A stretch of 64,000 nt of DNA from Paenibacillus mangrovi (lineage in GTDB: Bacteria; Bacillota; Bacilli; Paenibacillales; Paenibacillaceae), in assembly GCF_022898935.1 (NCBI RefSeq), contig NZ_JALIRP010000002.1:124001-188000 (forward strand). Reading direction: 5' to 3'. Shown piece after piece: positions 16,221-24,359 of the stretch (position 1 is its first letter; each line of letters opens with the position of its first letter). The position numbers were made by a program, and so were the translations under genes. Below the pieces are notes generated by a model. It was not told where the DNA came from. It saw only the letters and a program-made list of their open reading frames with translations, and made no database searches.

Positions 16221-17459
16221 TTAACGAACAAGCTCCGGCTCTTTCGCTTCTTCAGGCAAGGCGTCAACCAGCACAGGGTTGAAGTCTTCTACCCATGGAA
16301 GTCCCCATTTGTTCAGCTCTTCCATGAATGGATCCGGGTTGAACTCTTCGATATTGAATACGCCCGGTTTGTTCCATTTGCCGGTCATCACCATTGCCGC
16401 GCCGATCATGGCAGGAACGCCAGTTGTGTAGGAGATGGCTTGGGAGCCCACTTCTTTGTAGCACTCTTGATGGTCGCAAACGTTGTAGACATAGTACGTC
16501 TTGTCTTTACCGTCTTTTTTACCTTTGAAGATACAGCCGATGTTCGTCTTGCCCACCGTACGAGGTCCGAGGGAAGCAGGGTCCGGAAGTACGGCCTTCA
16601 GAAATTGAAGCGGAATGATTTGTTTTCCTTCGTATTCGATCGGTTCGATGGAAGTCATTCCTACGTTTTCAAGCGCCTTCAAGTGCATGAGATAGCTTTG
16701 GCCGAAAGTCATAAAGAAACGGATGCGTTTCAGTCCAGGCATGTTTTGCGCAAGGGATTCAAGCTCTTCATGGTAGAGCAGGTACATATCCTTTTGGCCG
16801 ACTTCAGCGAAGTTATATTCACGCTTAATTTCCATCGGCTTCGTTTCGATCCATTGCCCGTTCTCCCAGTAGCGTCCATTGGCGGACACTTCGCGGATGT
16901 TGATTTCCGGGTTGAAGTTGGTTGCGAACGGATAACCGTGATCCCCGCCGTTGCAATCCAGAATGTCGATATATTCGATTTCGTCAAAATAGTGTTTCAG
17001 CGCATAAGAGGAGAATACGCCCGTTACGCCCGGATCGAATCCGCTGCCCAAAAGAGCTGTGATTCCCGCTTTTTCAAAGCGTTCGCGGTAATCCCATTGC
17101 CATTTGTATTCGAATTTCGCCGTATCTTCCGGCTCATAGTTTGCCGTATCCATGTAGTGCGTTTTGGTGGCCAGACAAGCATCCATGATCGTCAAATCTT
17201 GGTAAGGCAGAGCCAGGTTCATGACGATATCCGGTTTGACTTCGTTAATGAGAGCGATCAGTTCATCTACGTTGTTGGCATCGACCTGTGCGGTCGTGAT
17301 TTTGGTTTTGCCGCCGTCCAATTTTGCTTTCAGCTCATCGCATTTGGACTTCGTACGGCTGGCGATGCAGATTTCTTCGAAAACCTCGCTGTTTTGAACG
17401 CATTTATGAATTGCTACAGATGCTACGCCGCCGGCGCCAATGACTAGTGCTTTTCCCAT
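16221..17459 (-). CDS. Carboxynorspermidine synthase (saccharopine dehydrogenase-like)
   Basis: The 412-residue NAD(P)-dependent enzyme condenses aspartate semialdehyde with a diamine (putrescine or diaminopropane) and reduces the product to carboxy(nor)spermidine. It has a Rossmann motif GAGGVA (8-13) and the conserved GSGFDPGVTGVF and CNGGDHG segments of this family. With nspC it gives a route to triamines that does not need S-adenosylmethionine decarboxylase. It lies behind a long structured leader with an attenuator-like hairpin. Confidence 0.92.
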   Translation of the reverse strand: MGKALVIGAGGVASVAIHKCVQNSEVFEEICIASRTKSKCDELKAKLDGGKTKITTAQVDANNVDELIALINEVKPDIVMNLALPYQDLTIMDACLATKTHYMDTANYEPEDTAKFEYKWQWDYRERFEKAGITALLGSGFDPGVTGVFSSYALKHYFDEIEYIDILDCNGGDHGYPFATNFNPEINIREVSANGRYWENGQWIETKPMEIKREYNFAEVGQKDMYLLYHEELESLAQNMPGLKRIRFFMTFGQSYLMHLKALENVGMTSIEPIEYEGKQIIPLQFLKAVLPDPASLGPRTVGKTNIGCIFKGKKDGKDKTYYVYNVCDHQECYKEVGSQAISYTTGVPAMIGAAMVMTGKWNKPGVFNIEEFNPDPFMEELNKWGLPWVEDFNPVLVDALPEEAKEPELVR

Positions 17460-17510
17460 TTTTCAATCCCCTATTCCGATTAGATTTTATTCAATGTAAA
17501 AACGGCAACA

Positions 17511-17554
17511 AAAAAAGCAAGCGAAACACGCATTATGCGCATCACACTTGCTTT
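17511..17554 (-). promoter_or_regulatory. Attenuator-like terminator in the leader of the polyamine operon
   Basis: On the minus strand AAAGCAAG (17554-17547) pairs with CTTGCTTT (17521-17514), with a GC-rich inner hairpin (ATGCGCATAATGCGT), followed by seven T. It lies about 50 bases upstream of the start codon, so it would stop transcription before the operon unless prevented. Upstream (17560-17660) are a perfect 9-bp hairpin CCATAAAAC/GTTTTATGG with a 5-base loop and a GTCC/GGAC hairpin. No known riboswitch class was recognised. Confidence 0.5.
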
Positions 17555-17699
17555 GATATAGTCAAATAATAAGATCGTCCCGAAAAGCATGACCGGACAA
17601 ACCTCTTGCGTGCTCGTCAGTCAGCCATAAAACTCAACGTTTTATGGAAAGGCGCTTAATATTCAAATATATCATGTTAGGATCAGAGTCTATATAGCA

Positions 17700-18064
17700 A
17701 ATAATTACTTTTACCACTCTTATTGACCGTTTCACAAGTTGTGTGCATATGCACTGGTTGTAAAGTAACCAACTTATAAAATTTGAGCTTTTAACTCAAT
17801 CAATAAGGCAACGAAAGTTGCCAATCGGCATTTGACCCGGCTGTCCGTATGGCCTTAACTTCCTCAAAAGAAGTGGTCAAAGTTTATCTGCTTGGAAAGA
17901 TCCTACATTTATATTGAATATTCGCTTTCCAAAAATTACGCTACTTCATAATAGCAGGATAGGAATTATTGAGCAAGAGGAATTTTAAAACAAGCCCATA
18001 TTTTTTTGCGGCATTGAAAACAAAATGAGATATCAAGATGAAACTTAATGTCTCTGTCATAGCA
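17700..18064 (+). ncRNA. Candidate structured RNA or hairpin-rich non-coding stretch
   Basis: No convincing gene is present. On the plus strand I see: a 12-bp palindrome GTGCATATGCAC (17743-17754); TTGAG/CTCAA (17783-17799); GGCAAC-GAAA-GTTGCC with a GNRA-type loop (17807-17822); an enclosing stem TTTGACC (17831-17837)/GGTCAAA (17875-17881) that contains ACTTC/GAAGT (17858-17874) and a small GGC/GCC stem; and TTGGAAAG/CTTTCCAA (17892-17932). The density of exact stems suggests an RNA, but neither promoter nor covariation can be shown from one sequence. Confidence 0.3.
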
Positions 18065-18114
18065 AAAATACCGCCTTTCATTGGGATTATTCAAACCCAA
18101 TAAATAGCGGTATT
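18065..18114. terminator. Terminator overlapping the observed spo0A stop
   Basis: AATACCGCC (from 18068) pairs with AGCGGTATT (18106-18114) and TTGGG (18081-18085) with CCCAA (18096-18100). On the minus strand it ends in TATTTTTGC. The observed extended spo0A frame runs into this hairpin, while the expected frame stops before it. Confidence 0.75.
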
Positions 18115-18948
18115 ATTTGCTATCTCAATGCCCCTAACCCTTTCAGGACACCTTATGCTCGATGCGCAGCTTATCCCCACCATCGCGATGAATTCGCTAT
18201 TTGTCGGTTTCGACTTGCTGATGTTGATCGTGTATCCAAACAGATGGCTGATGGAATCGATGTTGCCGCGCGTCCAGGCTACTTCGATGGCGTGACGGAT
18301 AGCGCGTTCTACGCGGGAAGGCGTAGTTTTGAATTTTTCGGCGATGGCCGGGTAAAGCGTTTTGGTGATTGCACCCAAAATTTCAATGTTATTATATACC
18401 ATGGTGATCGCTTCACGAAGATATTGATATCCTTTAATATGCGCAGGAACACCGATTTCATGTATGATCGACGTGATATTGGCGTCCAAATTCTTTCCTT
18501 TTGCCAACGGAACCACATTGGATTTGATGGTGGATGTCATGCTGACATTCCCCGCAGTTACACTCTGGCCGCCTACAAGCTGACGAATCCGGCTCGCAAG
18601 AACCTCCATGTCAAACGGTTTAAGAATGTAATAAGAGGCTCCAAGCTGTACAGCACGCTGCGTGATGTTCTCCTGGCCGAAAGCAGTTAGCATGATGATC
18701 TTGGGCTGTGGTGACAAATTCATTTCACGTAAGCGTTCCAAAACACCCAATCCATCCAGATGAGGCATAATAATATCCAGAATCAACACATCCGGAATCT
18801 TTCGCGAATCACTTATCATATTAAGTACTTCCTCGCCATTGTAGGCGATTCCCGTAACCATCATATCTTCTTGCTCCGTTATGTACTCGGCAAGCAAATT
18901 TGTGAATTCACGGTTGTCATCCGCCAACAAAACCTCAATTTTTTGCAC
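18091..18948 (-). CDS. spo0A: Spo0A, sporulation master regulator, with apparent C-terminal frameshift
   Basis: Spo0A is the phosphorelay end-point that switches on sporulation. Start is GTG 18948, nine bases after AAGGAGG. The receiver domain has D10/D11, phospho-acceptor D58 (ILDIIMP), TAF and K110; the DNA-binding domain has the recognition helix region [18 protein letters not shown]. After [11 protein letters not shown] (V257) the frame changes: expected [11 protein letters not shown] is read in the next frame and ends at a TGA at 18143-18145. The observed frame instead adds 28 unrelated residues to a total of 285. One base is missing in or near 18174-18180 (CCCC where CCGCC is expected). 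Confidence 0.93.
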   Translation of the reverse strand: MQKIEVLLADDNREFTNLLAEYITEQEDMMVTGIAYNGEEVLNMISDSRKIPDVLILDIIMPHLDGLGVLERLREMNLSPQPKIIMLTAFGQENITQRAVQLGASYYILKPFDMEVLASRIRQLVGGQSVTAGNVSMTSTIKSNVVPLAKGKNLDANITSIIHEIGVPAHIKGYQYLREAITMVYNNIEILGAITKTLYPAIAEKFKTTPSRVERAIRHAIEVAWTRGNIDSISHLFGYTINISKSKPTNSEFIAMVGISCASSIRCPERVRGIEIANNTAIYWV

Positions 18949-19000
18949 TCGCTGCTTCCTCCTTAAAATCAATATCCAAATTTTTTCGTCTGAAATAGTT

Positions 19001-19007
19001 TTCGACA
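19001..19007 (-). promoter_or_regulatory. 0A box upstream of spo0A (1)
   Basis: A perfect TGTCGAA on the minus strand, the binding site of phosphorylated Spo0A, about 55 bases before the spo0A start; it probably lies within or close to the promoter. Confidence 0.65.
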
Positions 19008-19017
19008 TCACGATTTA

Positions 19018-19024
19018 AATTCCT
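19018..19024 (-). promoter_or_regulatory. Sigma-H-like -35 element for spo0A
   Basis: AGAAGGAATTT on the minus strand fits the sigma-H -35 form RnAGGAwWW. A GAAAAC sequence 14 bases on is a weak fit to the -10 GAAT. Confidence 0.5.
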
Positions 19025-19026
19025 TC

Positions 19027-19033
19027 TGTCGAA
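19027..19033 (+). promoter_or_regulatory. 0A box upstream of spo0A (2)
   Basis: A second perfect TGTCGAA, on the plus strand, placed on the other side of the sigma-H-like -35. A weaker match (TGTCGTT, minus strand) lies near 19114. The arrangement suggests autoregulation. Confidence 0.6.
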
Positions 19034-19132
19034 AATTATTTTTGTTTATTTTTTTTAGATATTGATTTATAATAAATATTTTTATGCAAAATTCTATATA
19101 TTTCTGCGAAAAACGACAAAAAATCTTAAGGC

Positions 19133-20467
19133 TCAGCTGGCCTTAAGATTTGATGAATCATTTGAGATAGGTGGGATGACACCCGAATCCTGCAGCATCC
19201 ACTCGATAAAACAGCCGTAGCCAGACTTAGGATCATTCACGAATACATGCGTTACTGCTCCGATCAGCTTACCGTCCTGCACAATTGGACTTCCGCTCAT
19301 ACCCTGTACAATGCCGCCGGTTTTCTCAATCAGTTTTGGATCCGTGATGCGAAGCACCAAGCCTTTCGTTGCCGGAGTATCCTGCTTTGCAACGTGCACG
19401 ATATTCACCTTAAATTTCTCCACCTGCTGACCGTCTACAACCGTCAAAATCTCAGCAGGACCTTCTTTTACATCTTGGGCAAAAGCAACAGGAATCCCCT
19501 CTTTATAAAGACTGTTATCCGGATTCTGGCTCATTTTTCCGAAGATGCCGAAATGAGTATTACGCTCAATGTTTCCCAAAATTTTGCTATCCTTTAAAAA
19601 ATGGGCTCTTTTCTCTCCCGGTTCTCCATCCTGCGATTTGGATATCGATGTTACGCTGGACTGCAGAATTTCGCCACTGCCAACCGGAATAGGTGTTTGA
19701 GTATTCATATCCGTAATGACATGTCCTAAAGCTCCATATACCCCTTGATCAGGAGCATAAAAAGTTAAAGTTCCCACGCCTGCGGCAGAATCCCGGATAT
19801 AGAGCCCCAATCTCCATTTCCGTTCGCTTTGGTCATACGATGGAATGAGCTTGGTCTTCATGATCTTATCACCGCGCTTGAATGTAATCTCGAGCGGTTG
19901 TTTGTTTTTGCCCGCTTCCTCTACAACCTGAGCCACTTTGGAAATATCCTGAAGCGGTTCACCATTCATGTGAGTCATCAAATCACCTAGCTGGATACCA
20001 GCATTTTCTCCGGGGGAAACTCTGGTTGTCGGATCGATATGCACCAGGTGGTGACCCACCACCAAAATACCTGCCGACTTCACCTTTACACCAATCGTTT
20101 GTCCTCCTGGGATAACCTTAAGTCCAGGAATCACATGAATTTGCACGGTTTTAAAAGGAATTTTGCCAAACAGCTTCAGGGTTAACTTGGCACTGCCGCT
20201 TTGCTGGGGGTGCAGCTGAAGCGGATGCTGCGGTGAAACCTTAAAGGTTGGTGAATCAGATCCATTAAGCTGAAGCACATCTGGACGATCCACCGTTGCC
20301 TGTGCCGCCACTGGCATGGCCAATTGAACGGATTTCGTGTCACCAGCGAACATTTTGATCTCACTGGGGATGGAATTGAAGCTTTGTACAGGTGCAGTAA
20401 TGCATAAAAAAAACAGAAAGAAGGCAATGAAAAGACCGAGCATTTTATTCCTGAGGCTGGAGTTCAA
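19133..20467 (-). CDS. spoIVB: SpoIVB serine peptidase
   Basis: SpoIVB is made in the forespore, enters the intermembrane space and cleaves SpoIVFA to activate sigma-K. The 444-residue protein starts at TTG 20467 behind GGGAG. It has an N-terminal signal/anchor helix (about 9-28), a PDZ domain (about 125-205) with the INIRVSPGE-like region, the catalytic histidine in GALGHVITD and the catalytic serine in GMSGSPI (S393). It lies upstream of spo0A and downstream of recN, the conserved order. Confidence 0.95.
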   Translation of the reverse strand: MNSSLRNKMLGLFIAFFLFFLCITAPVQSFNSIPSEIKMFAGDTKSVQLAMPVAAQATVDRPDVLQLNGSDSPTFKVSPQHPLQLHPQQSGSAKLTLKLFGKIPFKTVQIHVIPGLKVIPGGQTIGVKVKSAGILVVGHHLVHIDPTTRVSPGENAGIQLGDLMTHMNGEPLQDISKVAQVVEEAGKNKQPLEITFKRGDKIMKTKLIPSYDQSERKWRLGLYIRDSAAGVGTLTFYAPDQGVYGALGHVITDMNTQTPIPVGSGEILQSSVTSISKSQDGEPGEKRAHFLKDSKILGNIERNTHFGIFGKMSQNPDNSLYKEGIPVAFAQDVKEGPAEILTVVDGQQVEKFKVNIVHVAKQDTPATKGLVLRITDPKLIEKTGGIVQGMSGSPIVQDGKLIGAVTHVFVNDPKSGYGCFIEWMLQDSGVIPPISNDSSNLKAS

Positions 20468-20572
20468 TGGCTGTCACGCTCCCTTTTGCTTCTTTCGCTT
20501 GACGAAAAAGGTGGTCGCCAATTGCGTACCTTTAAGATTACCCTGCCCCTAGGCTTTTATTACTGTCAATCA

Positions 20573-22309
20573 TTACGCTGGTGCGGTTTTGACAGCTTTT
20601 CGTTCCTCGGCCAGCTTCAACATATCTTGGGCGTGATGGAGTGTCTTTTCAGTGATTTCAACACCGCCCAACATACGAGCCAGCTCTTCAATGCGACCAT
20701 GGTCGGTAAGCTCCTCCACTCGGGTCATGGTACGTTCTCCTTCAATATTTTTCTCGATTAGATATTGATGCTCCGCCATACATGCTACTTGCGGCAAATG
20801 AGTAATGGAGAAGACTTGACAGTTCTCCGCAAGCTTATCCAACTTCTCGGCAATGGATTGTGCCGCCCTGCCGCTCACTCCGGTATCAACCTCGTCGAAG
20901 ATCAGCACTGGGATACGGTCATGTCTTGCAAAAATACTTTTCATCGCCAGCATCATTCTGGAGAGCTCCCCGCCTGAAGCTATTTTGCTCAGTGGACGTA
21001 AAGGTTCGCCCGGATTCGGAGATATCATAAATTCTGCGATATCGATTCCTTGCCGGGTCAGTTTGATCCGCTCCCCATCGATTTCAGCGCCTTTGGGATC
21101 CTCAAGCCGATCTAAACGGACCTCAAGTGAAGTTCGTTCCATATGAAGATCCTTTAGTTCCTTCTCCACCTGACCGGCCAGATCGGCAGCACACATTTGA
21201 CGGGCTTCACTCAGCTCCTTGGCTGTTTCAATCAAATCCGTGAGCATATCATCACGGCGAGCTTGAAGCTCCTCCAATCGCTCATCCTTATTCTCCAGCG
21301 CATTGGTCTCCATCATAATATTGTTGTAATACGTGAGAATTTCATCCACACTTTCTCCATACTTTCGACGCAAAGAGGCAATCAGATCTAGACGCTCTTC
21401 CACTTCATTAAGACGTTCCGGATTAAATTCAATGTCATCCCGATAATCGCGAAGCTGGAAGGCCGCATCCTCAAGCTGATAAAAAGCCGATTGCAGCTGC
21501 TCCAGAATAGGTTTCAGTTCCTTTTCGTCGTACCGCAATACATCCTCGAGCCGTGAAACCGCATTGCTGATCGTTCCCAGTCCGTTCTGTCCATAAATCA
21601 AGTCATACGCACCCGAAACGGAGTCCATCATTTTCTCGCTATGGGATAGCTTGACCCGTTCTTCCAGAAGCCATTCATCCTCACCCGATTTTAAGGAAGC
21701 CGCCGAAATTTCCTCCAGTTGAAAACGGTAAAGATCAAGCATTTGATAGGTTTTCTGGCTGGTCATCATCAGCTCCCGGTACTCTTTTTCAACTCTTGAG
21801 AATGAGGAGTATTTTTCCTGATACAGACGCTTCACAGGACCTATCACGGCTTCACCATATGTATCGAGAAGATGCAAATGACGGTCAGCGCGCATCAGAT
21901 TCTGATGTTCATGCTGACCGTGAATGTTAATTAGCTGTTCTCCGATCTCTCGCAACATCGTCAAGTTGACTAGCTGTCCATTGATGCGTGAAGTACTTTT
22001 TCCTTGATTGGTCACTTCCCTGCGGATAATTAGATGCTCCTCAGGCTCTGCCTGAATGCCGATTTGTTCCAATGCGCTCCACACGGGATGATTCTGCTGG
22101 AGCTCAAACATCGCTTCGATCTCTGCTTTTTCACAGCCATACCGGATCAAATCAGCGGAACCTCTGCCTCCGGCAATAAGTCCCAAAGCATCAATAACGA
22201 TGGATTTACCTGCTCCTGTTTCCCCTGTAAGAACATGAAATCCTGCATGAAATGACACGTCAACCGATTCGATCACGGCCAAATTCCGGATACTTAATGT
22301 CATCAGCAT
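20573..22309 (-). CDS. recN: DNA repair ATPase RecN
   Basis: RecN is an SMC-like ATPase that acts early at double-strand breaks. The 578-residue protein has the N-terminal Walker A (GETGAGKS, 29-36), a central coiled coil (about 160-370), the ABC signature (LSKIASGGELSRMMLA) and Walker B (VLIFDEVDTGVSG). It starts at ATG 22309 behind GGGAGGT; an ATG two codons later is also possible. The argR gene lies just upstream, the classical arrangement. Confidence 0.95.
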   Translation of the reverse strand: MLMTLSIRNLAVIESVDVSFHAGFHVLTGETGAGKSIVIDALGLIAGGRGSADLIRYGCEKAEIEAMFELQQNHPVWSALEQIGIQAEPEEHLIIRREVTNQGKSTSRINGQLVNLTMLREIGEQLINIHGQHEHQNLMRADRHLHLLDTYGEAVIGPVKRLYQEKYSSFSRVEKEYRELMMTSQKTYQMLDLYRFQLEEISAASLKSGEDEWLLEERVKLSHSEKMMDSVSGAYDLIYGQNGLGTISNAVSRLEDVLRYDEKELKPILEQLQSAFYQLEDAAFQLRDYRDDIEFNPERLNEVEERLDLIASLRRKYGESVDEILTYYNNIMMETNALENKDERLEELQARRDDMLTDLIETAKELSEARQMCAADLAGQVEKELKDLHMERTSLEVRLDRLEDPKGAEIDGERIKLTRQGIDIAEFMISPNPGEPLRPLSKIASGGELSRMMLAMKSIFARHDRIPVLIFDEVDTGVSGRAAQSIAEKLDKLAENCQVFSITHLPQVACMAEHQYLIEKNIEGERTMTRVEELTDHGRIEELARMLGGVEITEKTLHHAQDMLKLAEERKAVKTAPA

Positions 22310-22348
22310 CTAAAAAAGGCACCTCCCATATATGCGCCACCAACGATT

Positions 22349-22798
22349 TTAAGAAATATAACTCTGGATAAGCTGTACCAGACTCTCACTGTCTTCATTG
22401 GTCCGGCAGATCATCAGGATCGTATCATCCCCGCAAATGGTACCCATGATCTGATTCCATTCCATGTTATCAAGCAGCACCGCAATCGCGTTGGCCGTTC
22501 CCGGCAAAGCCTTCATAACCACGAGATTATTGGTGTAATCAATATGAACAAAATTATCCACGAGCGCCCGTTTCAGCTTCTGAATCGGATTGTACCGCTG
22601 GTCTGTCGGTAAAGAGTATTTATACCTTCCGTCATCCATCGGTACTTTGATGAGCAGCAGCTCTTTGATATCTCTTGATACGGTTGCCTGGGTCACCTGA
22701 AAACCTGCAGTCCTCAGTGCCTCCACCAGCTCGTCCTGAGTTTCAATATCATGCTGGGTAATGATTTCCCGAATTTTAATATGTCGTCGACCTTTCAT
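22349..22798 (-). CDS. argR: Arginine repressor ArgR/AhrC
   Basis: The 149-residue hexameric regulator has an N-terminal winged helix (about 1-70, [14 protein letters not shown]) and a C-terminal arginine-binding, oligomerisation domain ([20 protein letters not shown]). It represses arginine synthesis and activates catabolism in response to arginine. It sits 40 bp upstream of recN. Confidence 0.95.
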   Translation of the reverse strand: MKGRRHIKIREIITQHDIETQDELVEALRTAGFQVTQATVSRDIKELLLIKVPMDDGRYKYSLPTDQRYNPIQKLKRALVDNFVHIDYTNNLVVMKALPGTANAIAVLLDNMEWNQIMGTICGDDTILMICRTNEDSESLVQLIQSYIS

Positions 22799-22825
22799 AA
22801 AAACCCTCCTGAGAAAAACTTATAT

Positions 22826-23308
22826 TTATTCATCATATCCAATCGAATCTTCTTCATCCCAATCAAAATGTATGCATGCCACATCATTGTTGTCTACATC
22901 CACATACAAAACACCGCCGCAGCCGGGATATAAAAGAAAATAAGGAAGCAAGCGATCCCGGATCGAGCTTCCCGTCCAGTCCATGGGTAGACGGCTTCTT
23001 GCGACTTTGACCAGATACAGCGTGTTTTCATCATTTCGCACAATAAAATCAATAAACAGGCGGCTGTGAAAATCCTCCCCGTCTACATCAAAGTAAAGAG
23101 GAATTTTGATTTTACCGCCAATTACTTCATACCCTGCACCCTCCAGCAAATCTACCGCCGGATGGTCGGGAATTATGTCATTGATTGGCATTTCCGGCAC
23201 ACGGGCAGGCAATGGCTTGAACAGCCAGGACCTGAGCCCATATACAATCCAAATCAACAGCAGCAATCCAATAAGAAGCATAACGAGCCAGTCCGCCCGG
23301 TCCTCCAT
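22826..23308 (-). CDS. Membrane-anchored protein of unknown function
   Basis: The start chosen is ATG 23308, eight bases after GAGG; a GTG three codons earlier overlaps the site. The 160-residue product has one N-terminal transmembrane helix (about 7-29) and a soluble domain with GYEVIGGKIKIPLYF, FIDFIVR and LYLVKV spacing that recalls the PD-(D/E)xK nuclease-like fold, though the catalytic residues are not clear. The acidic C-terminus (DWDEEDSIGYDE) is notable. It lies between tlyA and argR, which are adjacent in B. subtilis. No family name can be given. Confidence 0.65.
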   Translation of the reverse strand: MEDRADWLVMLLIGLLLLIWIVYGLRSWLFKPLPARVPEMPINDIIPDHPAVDLLEGAGYEVIGGKIKIPLYFDVDGEDFHSRLFIDFIVRNDENTLYLVKVARSRLPMDWTGSSIRDRLLPYFLLYPGCGGVLYVDVDNNDVACIHFDWDEEDSIGYDE

Positions 23309-23357
23309 CCCGATCACCTCATGGTTCTATTCGCGGGACAGAAAAGAAATTCCTTTT

Positions 23358-23426
23358 TTATAGCTGCTGTAATTCCAGCTCTTCATGCGGATCATATTCA
23401 TCAATTTCTAGTCCATTATATCCCAA
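23358..23426 (-). CDS. Possible 22-aa acidic peptide ORF
   Basis: A TTG at 23426 follows GAGGAG at a spacing of nine and gives a 22-residue acidic peptide (GYNGLEIDEYDPHEELELQQ) ending before the membrane-anchored protein gene. The composition looks protein-like, but the length makes chance possible. Confidence 0.3.
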   Translation of the reverse strand: MGYNGLEIDEYDPHEELELQQL

Positions 23427-23478
23427 ACAGACGTTCTCCTCAAATCTCTTTTTAAAAAAAAGATTCAGAGAAAGAAAA

Positions 23479-23503
23479 GAAACTCATCACTTGGATGAGT
23501 TTC
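23479..23503 (-). terminator. Terminator at the 3' end of the tlyA-type gene
   Basis: GAAACTCATC (23479-23488) and GATGAGTTTC (23494-23503) pair around a 5-base loop; on the minus strand TTTTCTTTC follows. The hairpin includes the stop codon. Confidence 0.75.
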
Positions 23504-24335
23504 CTGTAAAGGTATTCGAGGCCTCGGCCACCACGCCCTGAACAATTTCCTGAAGTTTGGTATCAAAACCTTCCTCATCACTCGGACCGCCTTCACCAAG
23601 ATGCCAGTGGGCCAAAAACTCGATATTTCCCTCCCCACCGGTAATGGGTGAGAAGGTCAGACCTCTCAGCTCGAATCCCAAATCATGCGCGAAAGATAAA
23701 ATATTCAGCAGTACTTCACGGTGAACCGCCGGTTCCCTGACTACGCCTGATTTCCCGACCTTCTCCCGTCCGGCTTCAAACTGCGGCTTAATGAGTGCGG
23801 CAATATCTCCAGGCTGCTTTAGCAGTGCCTTTAATGGCGGCAGAATAATCCGCAGAGAAATGAAGGAAACGTCAATGCTTGCAAAATCGGGTTCTGGCCC
23901 CTTCAAATCTTCAGGTGTCATGTAGCGGAAATTCGTTTTCTCCATGACACAAACCCGTTCATCATTGCGCAGCGACCAATCCAGCTGATTGGAACCGACA
24001 TCGATGGCATAGACATAAGCGGCTCCATGCTGAAGCGCGCAATCCGTGAATCCTCCGGTAGAAGAACCAATGTCCAGCATCGTTCTGCCTTCCATATCGA
24101 TGCCGAAGGAGCGTATGGCTTTCTCCAGCTTCAATCCCCCGCGGCTGACATAAGGGTGAACAGCGCCTTTTACGCGTATGACGGTGTCCCTCGGGACTTT
24201 CATGCCTGCTTTTTCAATGCGCTCTTCATTGGCCAATACCAGTCCCGCCATAATGGCAGCCTTGGCCTTTTCGCGACTATCATAAAATCCCTGCTCAACC
24301 AGCAGGATATCAATCCGTTCTTTTGGCGAATTCAT
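23487..24335 (-). CDS. yqxC: TlyA family rRNA 2'-O-methyltransferase (YqxC)
   Basis: The 282-residue protein has an N-terminal S4 RNA-binding domain (about 5-65, LLVEQGFYDSREKAKAAIMAG) and an FtsJ-like SAM-dependent methyltransferase domain (DIGSSTGGFTDC, IDVSFISL). TlyA homologues methylate ribose of rRNA; older annotation as hemolysin is not supported. It lies directly downstream of dxs, as in other Firmicutes. Confidence 0.92.
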   Translation of the reverse strand: MNSPKERIDILLVEQGFYDSREKAKAAIMAGLVLANEERIEKAGMKVPRDTVIRVKGAVHPYVSRGGLKLEKAIRSFGIDMEGRTMLDIGSSTGGFTDCALQHGAAYVYAIDVGSNQLDWSLRNDERVCVMEKTNFRYMTPEDLKGPEPDFASIDVSFISLRIILPPLKALLKQPGDIAALIKPQFEAGREKVGKSGVVREPAVHREVLLNILSFAHDLGFELRGLTFSPITGGEGNIEFLAHWHLGEGGPSDEEGFDTKLQEIVQGVVAEASNTFTGNSSK

Positions 24336-24359
24336 ATTTATCTCCTGATTCTATCCCTC

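Noticed and set aside
15993..17447. A long plus-strand open frame (484 codons) opposite the carboxynorspermidine synthase and nspC
   Set aside because: It is antisense to two well-supported genes, has no ribosome site and no recognisable domain; long open antisense frames are common opposite coding DNA.
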